64,000 nucleotides of DNA, from contig PHAB01000019.1 of the NCBI GenBank assembly GCA_002840275.1, positions 1 to 64,000 of the forward strand. Reading direction: 5' to 3'. The translations under genes and the position numbers were made by a program. Within the stretch, counting starts at the first letter, position 1. Each line of letters opens with the position of its first letter. The notes under the pieces were generated by a model. That model saw nothing but the letters and a program-made list of their open reading frames with translations, had not been told where the DNA came from and ran no database searches. This DNA is from Firmicutes bacterium HGW-Firmicutes-14 (GTDB lineage Bacteria; Bacillota; Thermincolia; Thermincolales; UBA2595). This document shows positions 7,448 through 16,405 of this stretch, in pieces.

Positions 7448-8281
7448 TTATTCTTTAAGATTACAGAGCTCTTCTTCTATACACCTCCAAAACGAACCGT
7501 CCTTTCTAAAATGTAAATCCATGGGGCGTACCTGCCGCAGAAAATCACAGCACAGGTTAAATATCTTAGCCTCATACGGGTTTCGCTCTATAACCGGGAA
7601 AAATATGCAGGGAAGCATCTTAAATAAGGCCTGGGTTTGAGATAGCGGTTCGAGATAAACTTCGGTATCCTGCTTAATGAAAAATATGCCGTTGATTTCA
7701 CCGGAAGGCTCTAATGGTTCAGAATATATCTCACTGCGAAACGGAGAATGGAATATGTGAAAATTGCCGGAGTTATCTTTTCTGACCAATGTAACTTCAT
7801 CTGAATAGAGCAGGGGATTTTCTGTGAGCTTTACGATGGTTGACTTGCCATAACCCGACGGGCCGGAGAAGAGATAAGTTTTTCCGTTTCTCGTGATACA
7901 TGAGGAGTGGACGGCCAGCCCGCCATGGTCAACAATGATGACTGAAAGAATTGTCCGGAGGACGGCGCCTAAAGCAAAATAACCGCTAACCATAACTCTG
8001 CCTTCTTCTCCTTGGATGGAGTAGAAACCCTGATACAACGGGTGATCAACTTTTATAATACCTTCACTTATTTTGACATCGGGAACCAGGACAACATCTG
8101 CACCGCCGCCGTTTTTCATCCCGGGATTAACAATGACTTCTATGTTTATCCGCGGTATATCCTCTGCCGAATCAGCAGCCGGTTCAGTATCGGAGTACCA
8201 GTCCGGCAGCCGGCCAAAATCACCGTCCGGCATAGTCAGACAAAATTGGATCCCTGCACAGTTTAAATAAAATTGCCCCAA
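7448..8281 (-). CDS. HPr-kinase/phosphorylase-like P-loop kinase (peptide-cluster type)
   Basis: This protein of about 277 residues has a Walker A loop GPSGYGKST in its central part, preceded by VHSSCITRNGK and followed by LYSDEVTLV. These are typical of the HprK-like kinases found in RiPP clusters, where a relative phosphorylates the C-terminal Ser of the lasso peptide paeninodin. It lacks the HprK N-terminal DRTT domain. The TTG at 8281 is chosen because GAGGTG lies five bases before it; ATG at 8305 is the alternative. The gene is first behind its own promoter and is followed by peptide A. Peptide A has a Ser and peptide B a Ser and several Thr as possible targets. Confidence 0.75.
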   Translation of the reverse strand: MGQFYLNCAGIQFCLTMPDGDFGRLPDWYSDTEPAADSAEDIPRINIEVIVNPGMKNGGGADVVLVPDVKISEGIIKVDHPLYQGFYSIQGEEGRVMVSGYFALGAVLRTILSVIIVDHGGLAVHSSCITRNGKTYLFSGPSGYGKSTIVKLTENPLLYSDEVTLVRKDNSGNFHIFHSPFRSEIYSEPLEPSGEINGIFFIKQDTEVYLEPLSQTQALFKMLPCIFFPVIERNPYEAKIFNLCCDFLRQVRPMDLHFRKDGSFWRCIEEELCNLKE

Positions 8282-8420
8282 AGTATCACCTCGATCCCGA
8301 ATCAAAAGTCGCTATTTCACGATATTAGTCGTAATTTGGCTTAATTCCCCGGATATCGTTGTTTTTTTGCGCTAACTCCCAATTATCTTCCATTTCCTCG
8401 TTATTACTACTGATAACGTA

Positions 8421-8449
8421 ATCTTAACATGGTTTCATACAACGGTCAA
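8421..8449 (-). promoter_or_regulatory. SigmaA-type promoter for the HprK-like/peptide/repeat-protein operon
   Basis: On the minus strand TTGACC (8444-8449) is followed after 17 bases by TAAGAT (8421-8426). It is identical in both hexamers and spacing to the promoter at 2990-3018. Confidence 0.65.
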
Positions 8450-8486
8450 TATTATATGATTCCATATTACCTTCATTGTTTATGAT

Positions 8487-9608
8487 TCAGCCGTTATTGG
8501 CAGTAACCCGGCGCATTTTCCTGAACAGGTCCAGCCAGCGCCTGGGGTAATAAAAGCATACACAGGCCGTAGAATCAATATTATACAGCAGCCTCATCTT
8601 GGCCTCCGGAGGAAACACAGCCTGCCATGCCTCGGTTAACCCGCCGGCAATTCCTTCATAACGGACCAGCCTCCTGGTTATTTCGGTTAATCCGGTCGGA
8701 GGCCTGTCCGGCAAGCATTCAAGATCTAACCTGTTCCGCAGGTAAGATGCGGGCTGCAATTCTTCCAGCACCCATGCGGGAACGGGAGCCTCCAATAACA
8801 AACCGGCATAGAAAAGGGAGGAGTAGACACGGATGGAAGCATGATATTTCTTGGCTGTATGGATGAAATCAGACCAGTTAATCTGCTGTCCTTCCAGCTT
8901 TAAGGCCGCAGCAACATCGAGAACATGCCTCAGAACACAATAATTATGATTAGCTGAATGGATACACAGGTAAAGCAGGAAATCCCGGGGTGAAAGGTCA
9001 TAAGCTTTAGTCTGCCCTACCTGTACCTTTATGGCTCTGTCCCATATTTCATGCATGTTTATCTCTTTGCCCCTGCCGTCTGTTAGGTGAAAATGGAGTT
9101 CGAAGTACAGACAGCCCATGGCGGTATTTTTTTTATACATTAAATGATTGGAGATTAATCCGAGCCTGGTAGGTATACGTCCCCAGTTGCCCATATCTAT
9201 GAAACCAAGGGAATCTAAGACAGAAGCCGCTTTTTCCAGGTTATGCTCTTCTACCAGCAGATCTATATCAACACTCTTTCTGGCTGCCTGGTCCCCATAA
9301 AGCCGTTCAGCCAACCGGGTTCCTTTAAGGACCATACACCTGATACCCGCAGCATCCAGAGCGGCAAGAGCCTTCTCCGTTTCATCGGCAGCCAGCATGG
9401 TATATAAGAAGTTTCTTTTATAAGCCTTATTTAAACTTTCCATTATTTCCGGAGGAATGCAGCCCTCAGGAGCGGAGCGGGCATAATAGGCAACTAATTC
9501 GGTAACCATGTGTGAATTGGCTTCAGCCAGAAGGGTACTCCAGTCTGCAACCCGGTTTTTTTCTATAGAGCCTGTTTTCATAATGTCGAGCAGGCCTGAA
9601 TTATGCAT
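8487..9608 (-). CDS. Nucleotidyltransferase family protein (NTP_transf_5 type)
   Basis: This protein of about 373 residues belongs to the uncharacterised nucleotidyltransferase family often found beside PqqD- and HprK-like genes and in polysaccharide loci. The motifs are VLKGTRLAERLYGD followed by RKSVDIDLLVEE, where the two Asp residues would bind metal and nucleotide. A long helical C-terminal part follows (HSANHNYCVLRHVLDVAAAL). GGGAGG precedes the ATG at 9608 and is too close to the TTG at 9623. It ends just upstream of the promoter at 8421-8449. The substrate is unknown. A role in tailoring the peptides or a glycan carrier is inference. Confidence 0.75.
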   Translation of the reverse strand: MHNSGLLDIMKTGSIEKNRVADWSTLLAEANSHMVTELVAYYARSAPEGCIPPEIMESLNKAYKRNFLYTMLAADETEKALAALDAAGIRCMVLKGTRLAERLYGDQAARKSVDIDLLVEEHNLEKAASVLDSLGFIDMGNWGRIPTRLGLISNHLMYKKNTAMGCLYFELHFHLTDGRGKEINMHEIWDRAIKVQVGQTKAYDLSPRDFLLYLCIHSANHNYCVLRHVLDVAAALKLEGQQINWSDFIHTAKKYHASIRVYSSLFYAGLLLEAPVPAWVLEELQPASYLRNRLDLECLPDRPPTGLTEITRRLVRYEGIAGGLTEAWQAVFPPEAKMRLLYNIDSTACVCFYYPRRWLDLFRKMRRVTANNG

Positions 9609-9645
9609 GATTGATCCTCCCAAGCTATTGTCATCTCTAGTAGAA

Positions 9646-10812
9646 TTAAATTTTTACTTTGGAACGTTCAATAGCACGATTATAAATGTTCATTAACATC
9701 TTGTAGTTCTGCTGAGCTGTATATTTCTCTTCATATTCCCGGCGGGCATTTAAGCCCATCCGCCTCATCTCATCAGGATTATTAAAAGCCCATTCAACTT
9801 TAGCTGCCAAGCCATCCGGGTCACCGGGGGTAAAATGCAGACCGGTTTGACCATGGTTCACAAGAGTTGCCATGCTCCCCAAATTTGAGGCAATAACCGG
9901 GGTGCCTGTGGCAAAAGCTTCAATTATTGTTTTGGGGAGGCCTTCGTAACACTCTGAAGGGAATATGAGCAAACTGGCATCACCCAATAATTCCAAAACC
10001 TCATTCGGTTCTTTCCTGCCCAGATATTCAATTCCTGGATTGATTTTTACCTTTTCCACTAAGGGCCCATCGCCAACTATTTTTAAAGAATACCTGGGAT
10101 TGAGCGTCCTCCATGCAGTAACCAGGGTATCTATACCCTTTTCAACTGACAGTCTTCCAACAAAGAGAGCATAACCGCCTCCATGAGTTCCAGCAACAGG
10201 TACGGGATAGATAAAATTAGGTTTGACCTCGATTCTCTCCGATGGCAGACCGCCTGCAATAAACTTTGTCCGGGCAAATTCAGTCAAGGCTATATAGGTA
10301 TCCACTTTTTGGGTCCACGTCTGCATTAACCCATGAATAAATTGCATTACAGCAACAACAGAACTTGCCATGAAACTGTCACGGTAGCATTGTTGGAATA
10401 CACCCTTCAATCGAAGATTTTTACTGATGCAGTCTTCACAAATACCGCCTTTATTAAAAAGCAATGCATTGAGACAAAGCAATCGATAATTATGTAAGGT
10501 TTGAATAACTGTTTTCCCCTTAGCGTTTACGGCCCAGTATCCTGAAGGAGAAATTAAGGGAAAAGTGTTATGAAAATGAACTATGTCAGGGTTTATATTA
10601 TCAATTAAATCGGTAAATTTCCTATATGTATCTTTGTTCCAAATGCTGTATAAAGAAGTTCTGATCTTACCTAACCGGTTTATATCATCATTGTTAACCC
10701 GGTAAGTGAAAACTTCATGGCCATACTTTTGCAGAAGATTAAATTCCTCTTTAAAAACCTGGTCTTCGCCTCCGGCTTGCTGGTAATAATTATGAACTAA
10801 TAGGATTTTCAA
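9646..10812 (-). CDS. GT4 family glycosyltransferase
   Basis: About 388 residues with a GT-B fold of the glycogen-synthase-like GT4 family. The N-terminal domain starts KILLVHNYYQQAGGED, and the nucleotide-sugar domain has FVGRLSVEKGIDTL, the EX7E region PSECYEGLPKTIIEA and GTPVIASNLG. The TTG at 10810-10812 is preferred because the ATG at 10869 lies far inside the upstream ligase gene and adds an unrelated extension; GGGGG precedes the TTG. It overlaps the ligase gene by 23 bases. It should add a sugar to the growing exopolysaccharide repeat on undecaprenyl-PP at the cytoplasmic membrane face. Confidence 0.85.
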   Translation of the reverse strand: MKILLVHNYYQQAGGEDQVFKEEFNLLQKYGHEVFTYRVNNDDINRLGKIRTSLYSIWNKDTYRKFTDLIDNINPDIVHFHNTFPLISPSGYWAVNAKGKTVIQTLHNYRLLCLNALLFNKGGICEDCISKNLRLKGVFQQCYRDSFMASSVVAVMQFIHGLMQTWTQKVDTYIALTEFARTKFIAGGLPSERIEVKPNFIYPVPVAGTHGGGYALFVGRLSVEKGIDTLVTAWRTLNPRYSLKIVGDGPLVEKVKINPGIEYLGRKEPNEVLELLGDASLLIFPSECYEGLPKTIIEAFATGTPVIASNLGSMATLVNHGQTGLHFTPGDPDGLAAKVEWAFNNPDEMRRMGLNARREYEEKYTAQQNYKMLMNIYNRAIERSKVKI

Positions 10813-12169
10813 TAGTGTTACCCCCGGCCAATGGCGAAGAAGTAGTTTGCAGATTTTCATTGGGTCCAATTATTCCGTTCTTTAAATGGCTGTAAAAGCG
10901 AAGAACTACACCCCAAAAGAAATAATAAGGTAGGGCGAAAAACGGTTTCTCAAAGGCATCCTCCCCTATTGCATTGACCCATATCAGAACAAAGAATATC
11001 AACAAAACCAACAACCGGTTTGCACCTTCCTGCCAGTTAATTTTGATACACATTTTATGCGCACTTCGCCACACTTTTATTAAGAGATAATGCATCCATA
11101 CAAATGAAATGAATCCAATTAAACCTAAGCGCCCAATTATGGAAATATAAGAATTATGCGGTTCACGGACCGGAACTCCTCCGGTAACTAAGAAGTCAGT
11201 AAGTGGCTCCCCAAAACCCAACCCTATTATTGCTGTTTTAACACTGTATAATAATTTATCAAAAATATTAGCCCACCACGTTAATCGCTGCCCTACCCCG
11301 GATGCTGCCCCTTCTACTCCTTCACTCTCTATTCCACCTATTGCCATAAAGTGGCTGATGATAAAATCCATTGATACATCCTGACCTAAACGTCCTGTTA
11401 TCTGTAAATCAAGAAAAGGTACTGTAATAAGAAAAACCGCAAGCACAAAAAGAATTAATATACCGCTTTTAAAGACTCTTCTTTTGAATAAGGCAAACAA
11501 TAAAAGAAGAGCGATAACCTGAAGATAAACTGTACGAGCCTGAAACAGAAAAATCGTAAAGCCCATCATGAACGTGATAAAAACCCATAGAACATTGCTT
11601 TGAAACCCACGATAATTGCTGAAAAGCATAAAATACGAAATTGCAAATAATACCATTGCTGAAGTACCAGTATAAGTGAAGAAAATGGGTACCTGATTAC
11701 CTGCGCCAGCAATCACTACCGGGGAATACCTCCACAGAGTATCAGAAAAAGGATATCCCAGGGCATAAATACATATGAAAACTGATAACATACCTAACCA
11801 CCGGAAAAATTTTCCTATAGCATTCGGTTGTGCGGCAAAAACAAATCCCACAATCAAAAACAATGATTCTATTACATGAGTAGCATCCCTTAATGCCCAC
11901 ATACCATAATCGGGTACTCCCGCAAAAGCTGTACCTATTCCAAATACCCACCAAATAATAAACGGCCACAAACAAACGGTCCTTGCCAATTTTGGAAATA
12001 ACTTGAGATAATTAATAGTTAACAGGGAAAGGATAAGAACCAGTTCTCCAATAGGAATACCGCTTCCTACCGAAGGGGGAATTCTGACCTGCATAAATCC
12101 GTAATTAAATACAATATATAAACTGAGCAAACCTAATAACACAGTATTACGTATGCTAATTGCGCCCAC
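10790..12169 (-). CDS. O-antigen ligase/Wzy polymerase-like membrane protein
   Basis: This 459-residue, very hydrophobic protein has about 11-12 membrane helices. A large outer loop before residue 330 and the conserved region VREPHNSYISIIGRLGLIGF carry the HxxY/N pattern of O-antigen ligases and Wzy polymerases. In an exopolysaccharide locus with a Wzx/MurJ-like flippase, the likeliest job is polymerisation of the lipid-linked repeat units outside the membrane. It sits between two GT4 genes and overlaps both. Ligase and polymerase cannot be told apart from sequence alone. Confidence 0.8.
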   Translation of the reverse strand: MGAISIRNTVLLGLLSLYIVFNYGFMQVRIPPSVGSGIPIGELVLILSLLTINYLKLFPKLARTVCLWPFIIWWVFGIGTAFAGVPDYGMWALRDATHVIESLFLIVGFVFAAQPNAIGKFFRWLGMLSVFICIYALGYPFSDTLWRYSPVVIAGAGNQVPIFFTYTGTSAMVLFAISYFMLFSNYRGFQSNVLWVFITFMMGFTIFLFQARTVYLQVIALLLLFALFKRRVFKSGILILFVLAVFLITVPFLDLQITGRLGQDVSMDFIISHFMAIGGIESEGVEGAASGVGQRLTWWANIFDKLLYSVKTAIIGLGFGEPLTDFLVTGGVPVREPHNSYISIIGRLGLIGFISFVWMHYLLIKVWRSAHKMCIKINWQEGANRLLVLLIFFVLIWVNAIGEDAFEKPFFALPYYFFWGVVLRFYSHLKNGIIGPNENLQTTSSPLAGGNTIENPISS

Positions 12170-13415
12170 TCCCTTGTGTATTAGCCATTACAGCATTATC
12201 TTGACAAATATCATCATATACCTTTTTTAAAAATAATCCCTTTTTTCTCCATTCAAATAGTTCATTGATTCTGGCACGTCCCTCTTTGCCCATATTTACT
12301 CGCAAGTCCATATCATTTGCTAACTTCAGCATAGATTTCGCAATATCCCGAATCGCTTGATCTGGATTCAAAGCAGGAATTTTATAACCGGTTTTATTTG
12401 TTACCTGGGTCGCGGGTCCACCTAAATCCATGCATATTACCGGCTTACCTGCAGCCATTGCCTCTAAACATACCCAACCACCAGAATCATGTAAACTTGG
12501 ATGCACTAGAACATCACACTCTGCCAACTTTTGTAATGCTTCCATTCTTGGGAGCGCCCCCCAAAATTTTACCCTATTTAGCAAATTGTACTTAATAACA
12601 ATATTTTCTAAACGTTTTCGCTCAGGCCCATCTCCAAGAATCCAATATTCTGAATGGGGGCAATTCGCTTCAGCAAATGCGCGAAGTCCTAAATCATAAC
12701 CTTTTAAATGCACGAGGTTCCCCATACTTATAAAACGAATAGGCTGATATTCGCGAGGCTTTATTTGACCCAATTTTTCTAAATCTTCATCAGATAAACC
12801 CGCTTCTGACCAGACCATGATTTTTTTGACTCCAATCTTTTTAAGCCGGTTTTTTGTTTCATTAGTAGTGGCAAGAACTAACGAACTTTGCTGGGCGGTT
12901 AAGCGCACTAATGGGTCATGTTCTGCTAACCATCGGGCTAAATCTCTTAAAAACTCATATATCTTGCCTCTTAAACTAAAATTTCCATAAAAACTCTGTG
13001 GAGCTGATTCGCCACCACCCACCGGCCCCCAAATAAAAGGGATGGGAAGTCTAACAAAAAGACTTGGGGTCCAATATTTGACGAAAGTTACATGATGCAC
13101 TAAGTCAAACTGTATTTGTCGGTGTAACTGTTTTGCTAACAAATAGGCTCCTATTTGCCACATATAGTAATATAATTGAATACCCCTGCGTTTTTTCTTC
13201 CAAAAACGTGCCCAAGTTGGCAGGTCGAAGTATATCCATTTAACATTGGAAAGTGGCTCGTTCTTTAAAACCTCCTCAATATTTTCGCGGTTGTTTGTTC
13301 TTGTAATAACCCAAACTTCATGATACGTTGATATTTGTCTTACGTTGTTCCAACCCACTCCAGGTTCAGATCCTCTATTAGGCTCACATGCATACGCTGA
13401 TATCAATACTTTCAT
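12156..13415 (-). CDS. GT4 family glycosyltransferase
   Basis: This 419-residue glycosyltransferase begins MKVLISAYACEPNRGSEPG, a signature of a GT4 subfamily common in exopolysaccharide loci. The C-terminal domain has ISMGNLVHLKGYDLGL, ILGDGPERKRLENI, and HPSLHDSGGWVCLEAMAAGKPV as the EX7E-like donor-binding motif. It overlaps the downstream ligase gene by 14 bases. The DNA here is more AT-rich than the housekeeping genes, as often seen in exchanged glycan loci. The sugar transferred cannot be predicted. Confidence 0.85.
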   Translation of the reverse strand: MKVLISAYACEPNRGSEPGVGWNNVRQISTYHEVWVITRTNNRENIEEVLKNEPLSNVKWIYFDLPTWARFWKKKRRGIQLYYYMWQIGAYLLAKQLHRQIQFDLVHHVTFVKYWTPSLFVRLPIPFIWGPVGGGESAPQSFYGNFSLRGKIYEFLRDLARWLAEHDPLVRLTAQQSSLVLATTNETKNRLKKIGVKKIMVWSEAGLSDEDLEKLGQIKPREYQPIRFISMGNLVHLKGYDLGLRAFAEANCPHSEYWILGDGPERKRLENIVIKYNLLNRVKFWGALPRMEALQKLAECDVLVHPSLHDSGGWVCLEAMAAGKPVICMDLGGPATQVTNKTGYKIPALNPDQAIRDIAKSMLKLANDMDLRVNMGKEGRARINELFEWRKKGLFLKKVYDDICQDNAVMANTQGSGRN

Positions 13416-13454
13416 ATCAAAGTCCTTTATTAAAAATGTTAATGAAGAAATCCA

Positions 13455-14486
13455 TTAATTTCTGTAATTTATAATTGCATATCTCCAACACTGAAGCGGC
13501 TCGTCTGAACTATGACCGTCTTCTAATGCCTGATTAATTGCAGAATATGCCGCCAATTTGATTATGCTTTGAGTTTCTTCCTTAGTTAATAGACAACGGC
13601 AACTTGATATAATAAATTTTTCCGCATATTTATATGCCTTCTCTGGTTTAAACCGGTAAATTAATGCTCCAACCTGTAACATATAATAAGCCATATCAAT
13701 GTAAGGAAAGCCTTCTACTGAACCATATTCCCAATCGAAAAGGCGGTAATTATTATCGGGTAGCCTAACCATGTTCCAAGGAGTCATGTCACCATGCAAT
13801 ATTGTTATCGGCCAATCTCGTCCTGATAGTGGTTCAAGCCATTTATCTAAGTCTATTTGACCGCATTCTTTTAGGTAATTAAGCCACGGATGCTTATCTA
13901 AAGAATAATGTTGGGAAAGAATTAACGTCTGTAAAAATGGAACCAACTCAATAGGTGGGGGAAGAGTCACCTTTACTTTCTCCCCATTCAATGGCAATAT
14001 TAGCAAAGCCAAGCCATTCCCAAAACTCCCAAACTTAATAGGGACAGGACCTAGCCCACTAGGGAGGGATGATAAAATTCTATATTCATGCTTGAGTCTT
14101 TTGCATGCCGCTTTTTTTTCCGCATATTTAAGATAACCTATTACATTGTCTTGGATGTCAAGAAGCTGTATTGTAATTTTTTGTGCAGGGTCAGGTGTAC
14201 CAATAAGAGCAGCCGCGCTTTCCACCATAGGTAATTGATCTGAAACAAATTCTTTTAAAATCCAATCGTTAATTCCTGATAACTTTTTTTGACTAAAACC
14301 CAGAGCAGCTTTACCCCTTAAGAAAAGTTTATAGCACTTAGCCATCGGGCGTGATGCCGGATAAAAAGAACTTATGTTCCATCTTTGTATCATACTAGCA
14401 GATTGTAATATGAGTTTCTTGTTTTTCCAATTTGGTAATGCAACAAGTTTGCTGTTAGGAGGAAAAAACATGCTCAATTTTATCAT
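13455..14486 (-). CDS. APH/choline-kinase-fold phosphotransferase
   Basis: This 343-residue protein has the eukaryotic-like small-molecule kinase motifs: ILHGDMTPWNMV as the catalytic loop (HGD...N) and LFDWEYGS as the metal-binding DWE. The N-terminal lobe is poorly conserved, and I see no antibiotic-resistance signature. It overlaps the start of the downstream-acting kinase-fusion gene at 14483 by four bases, so the two are coupled. Inside a glycan locus it may phosphorylate a sugar, an alcohol substituent such as choline or glycerol, or a lipid-linked intermediate. The substrate is inference. Confidence 0.75.
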   Translation of the reverse strand: MIKLSMFFPPNSKLVALPNWKNKKLILQSASMIQRWNISSFYPASRPMAKCYKLFLRGKAALGFSQKKLSGINDWILKEFVSDQLPMVESAAALIGTPDPAQKITIQLLDIQDNVIGYLKYAEKKAACKRLKHEYRILSSLPSGLGPVPIKFGSFGNGLALLILPLNGEKVKVTLPPPIELVPFLQTLILSQHYSLDKHPWLNYLKECGQIDLDKWLEPLSGRDWPITILHGDMTPWNMVRLPDNNYRLFDWEYGSVEGFPYIDMAYYMLQVGALIYRFKPEKAYKYAEKFIISSCRCLLTKEETQSIIKLAAYSAINQALEDGHSSDEPLQCWRYAIINYRN

Positions 14487-15841
14487 AAGCTTATTCCTAA
14501 CCTTAGTGTTGTTCGCCTGGCCATGTAATCAAGAATAACCGTCTCCGCATCCGCCACAACAGTATCGATGTCCTTGGAAGCATCAATTATATGACCATTA
14601 GATAAATGATTTATTAAGCCCAAATATTTCTCGCGTTGCCGAATGGTTTCTTCAAATGAAATTTCTTGTTTTCTGGATTGTAGGACTTCTGGCGGTGCAT
14701 CAAGAAGTAGAAAAATGTCAGGTCTTGCAATCACCTTCGCTACCTCCCCCGCAATCCACAGGGGCCCACCGTAACGGTATCTCTTTTGATCAACTAAGAT
14801 ATCTTGGTAATATCTATCAAATAGGACAAGCGTGGAACAGACAAGTAGCGGAAAAATATTTATTATATGACCAAATGTATATTTTATCCACCATATTATT
14901 AGCTTAGCTATAGAGATTACTTTATTCCAGGGAGGCTTTGCATGTGGGTCTTGAACAGGGTTGTTTCCCTCGTTATTAATTTCAGACCATGGAAACAAAT
15001 GAAACTTTTTTGTCCTACGAAAAGCCGGAGCCAAATCCTTTTCCACCTGATTCAATACCGTAGTTTTACCAGAACCATCTGTCCCCAAAAAACATATCAT
15101 TGCGCCGGTACTAAACCTTACTCGCCTAATATACCGCAAAAATTCTTTTATCCAATAGAATAGAGAAGCGCCTGGACTAGTTATCGTGACTGACATAATT
15201 ATATTTTTACGTAAGGTTTTAATTTGATTAATTATGTAAAACCAATCTTTCGTTTCAATGGCATTACTTATCATGAAGGCATTATCCTTGCTAAAGAAAC
15301 GTCTTAAAATTTGTTTGCATTCATTGGGTTGCTTAATGAACAAATTATTTAGATATACCATATGTTCATTGGTGATAGTACCTTTGAGTATTTTTTTAGT
15401 TATGTAATATGCAAATTCTAATTCAATACTAGGTATCCAAAACAGACCTTTAAATTTATTTTTATTCGTGTTAAGCTCTTCAGACGATAGCAATACTATA
15501 CCGTTACGCCGATAATCTGCGGATACATCAAATTGAATAAATACAGGAGGGTAATTATTATTGTAACGTCCTATTATATAGTAAAAAGCCATAGATTCAT
15601 GCTGAATGCATTGTATTATCTTAGCATTCGGCACCATATACAAAGCATTGGGAATGCGCTTTAGATCGCTTTCGCAAACTGTACAATCAATATCTGAACC
15701 TATTTTTTTAGGAAACTCAGCATATCCGTGAAGAACTGTTAACTTGATGCCTTGTTGTTTTAATGCTTTCAATATGTCTCTAAATAAACTGCAGCGCAAT
15801 TCATTATATAATTCTTCTGTGTTAATCTGTACTATTACCAA
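14483..15841 (-). CDS. Fusion protein: nucleotidyltransferase-like N-domain and thymidylate-kinase-like P-loop C-domain
   Basis: About 452 residues in two parts. The N-terminal part has LTVLHGYAEFP and GSDIDCTV, matching a nucleotidyltransferase fold with a DxD-like pair. The C-terminal part has CFLGTDGSGKTTVLNQ (Walker A) and LFDRYYQDILVDQ, the DR(Y/H) motif of thymidylate kinases. The TTG at 15841 is chosen because GAGGTG lies six bases upstream. Similar two-part proteins occur in polysaccharide loci with unknown substrates, so nucleotide-sugar or lipid-linked phosphorylation is a guess. The first ~130 residues are duplicated as a decayed copy at 16406-16694. Confidence 0.7.
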   Translation of the reverse strand: MVIVQINTEELYNELRCSLFRDILKALKQQGIKLTVLHGYAEFPKKIGSDIDCTVCESDLKRIPNALYMVPNAKIIQCIQHESMAFYYIIGRYNNNYPPVFIQFDVSADYRRNGIVLLSSEELNTNKNKFKGLFWIPSIELEFAYYITKKILKGTITNEHMVYLNNLFIKQPNECKQILRRFFSKDNAFMISNAIETKDWFYIINQIKTLRKNIIMSVTITSPGASLFYWIKEFLRYIRRVRFSTGAMICFLGTDGSGKTTVLNQVEKDLAPAFRRTKKFHLFPWSEINNEGNNPVQDPHAKPPWNKVISIAKLIIWWIKYTFGHIINIFPLLVCSTLVLFDRYYQDILVDQKRYRYGGPLWIAGEVAKVIARPDIFLLLDAPPEVLQSRKQEISFEETIRQREKYLGLINHLSNGHIIDASKDIDTVVADAETVILDYMARRTTLRLGISL

Positions 15842-16330
15842 TATGGTCACCTCTATAACAAGAAACATTAGATGATTGCAATATTGTATTGTAGGATTTT
15901 ACATATGTTTTAGACACATTTCCCCAATTTAATAAATCTGCCAATCTATTAACTCCTACCTTATGTTTGCTGATTACGTTCTTATTTCTTGCAATATTAA
16001 CAATCATCCGAGCTAATTCACTACTATCTAATGAAACAACCTCTCCAGCCCCTTCATTTTTCACCAGCTCCCCCATGTTGGTTTCCCAACTAATTATAAC
16101 CGCAGTTCCCACACTAAGAGCTTCCCTTATCGGACGAGGAGGGCCACCCCACCTACTGAGAAAACAAAGGTAATCATGCTGAATCAATAAACTGCTTTTG
16201 TCTTCTTCGGAAATAGACCCAATCATCTTAACATAATCATGCAAATCATTTTTCCTAACTAACTCCTGTATCCGCAGGTCACTATCTTCCCTTGGCTTAC
16301 CGGCAATTGTTAGAGTTATTCCTTTTTTTT
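15822..16330 (-). pseudogene. C-terminal remnant of a glycosyltransferase
   Basis: The open part (to 16244 and a little beyond) reads LTIAGKPREDSDLRIQELV, then the typical GT donor-domain end REALSVGTAVIISWETNMGE. The entire N-terminal half is missing. Upstream, the frame breaks at an eight-A run near 16322-16329, where one extra A would join it to MNKKKGITLTIAG. A truncated, frameshifted GT4 is the simplest reading. Translation from an internal start would yield only half a domain. Confidence 0.65.
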
Positions 16331-16405
16331 ATTCATGTAAACTCTACATCCGCATTAGGCACCATAAACATATCTTGTTACTTTATATTATCGTGGGTTA
16401 ATTGC

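Noticed and set aside
1357-9608. Lasso peptide cluster
   Set aside because: There is no asparagine-synthetase-like cyclase and no transglutaminase-like B2 protease, and the peptide tails lack a clear ring residue at position 7-9.
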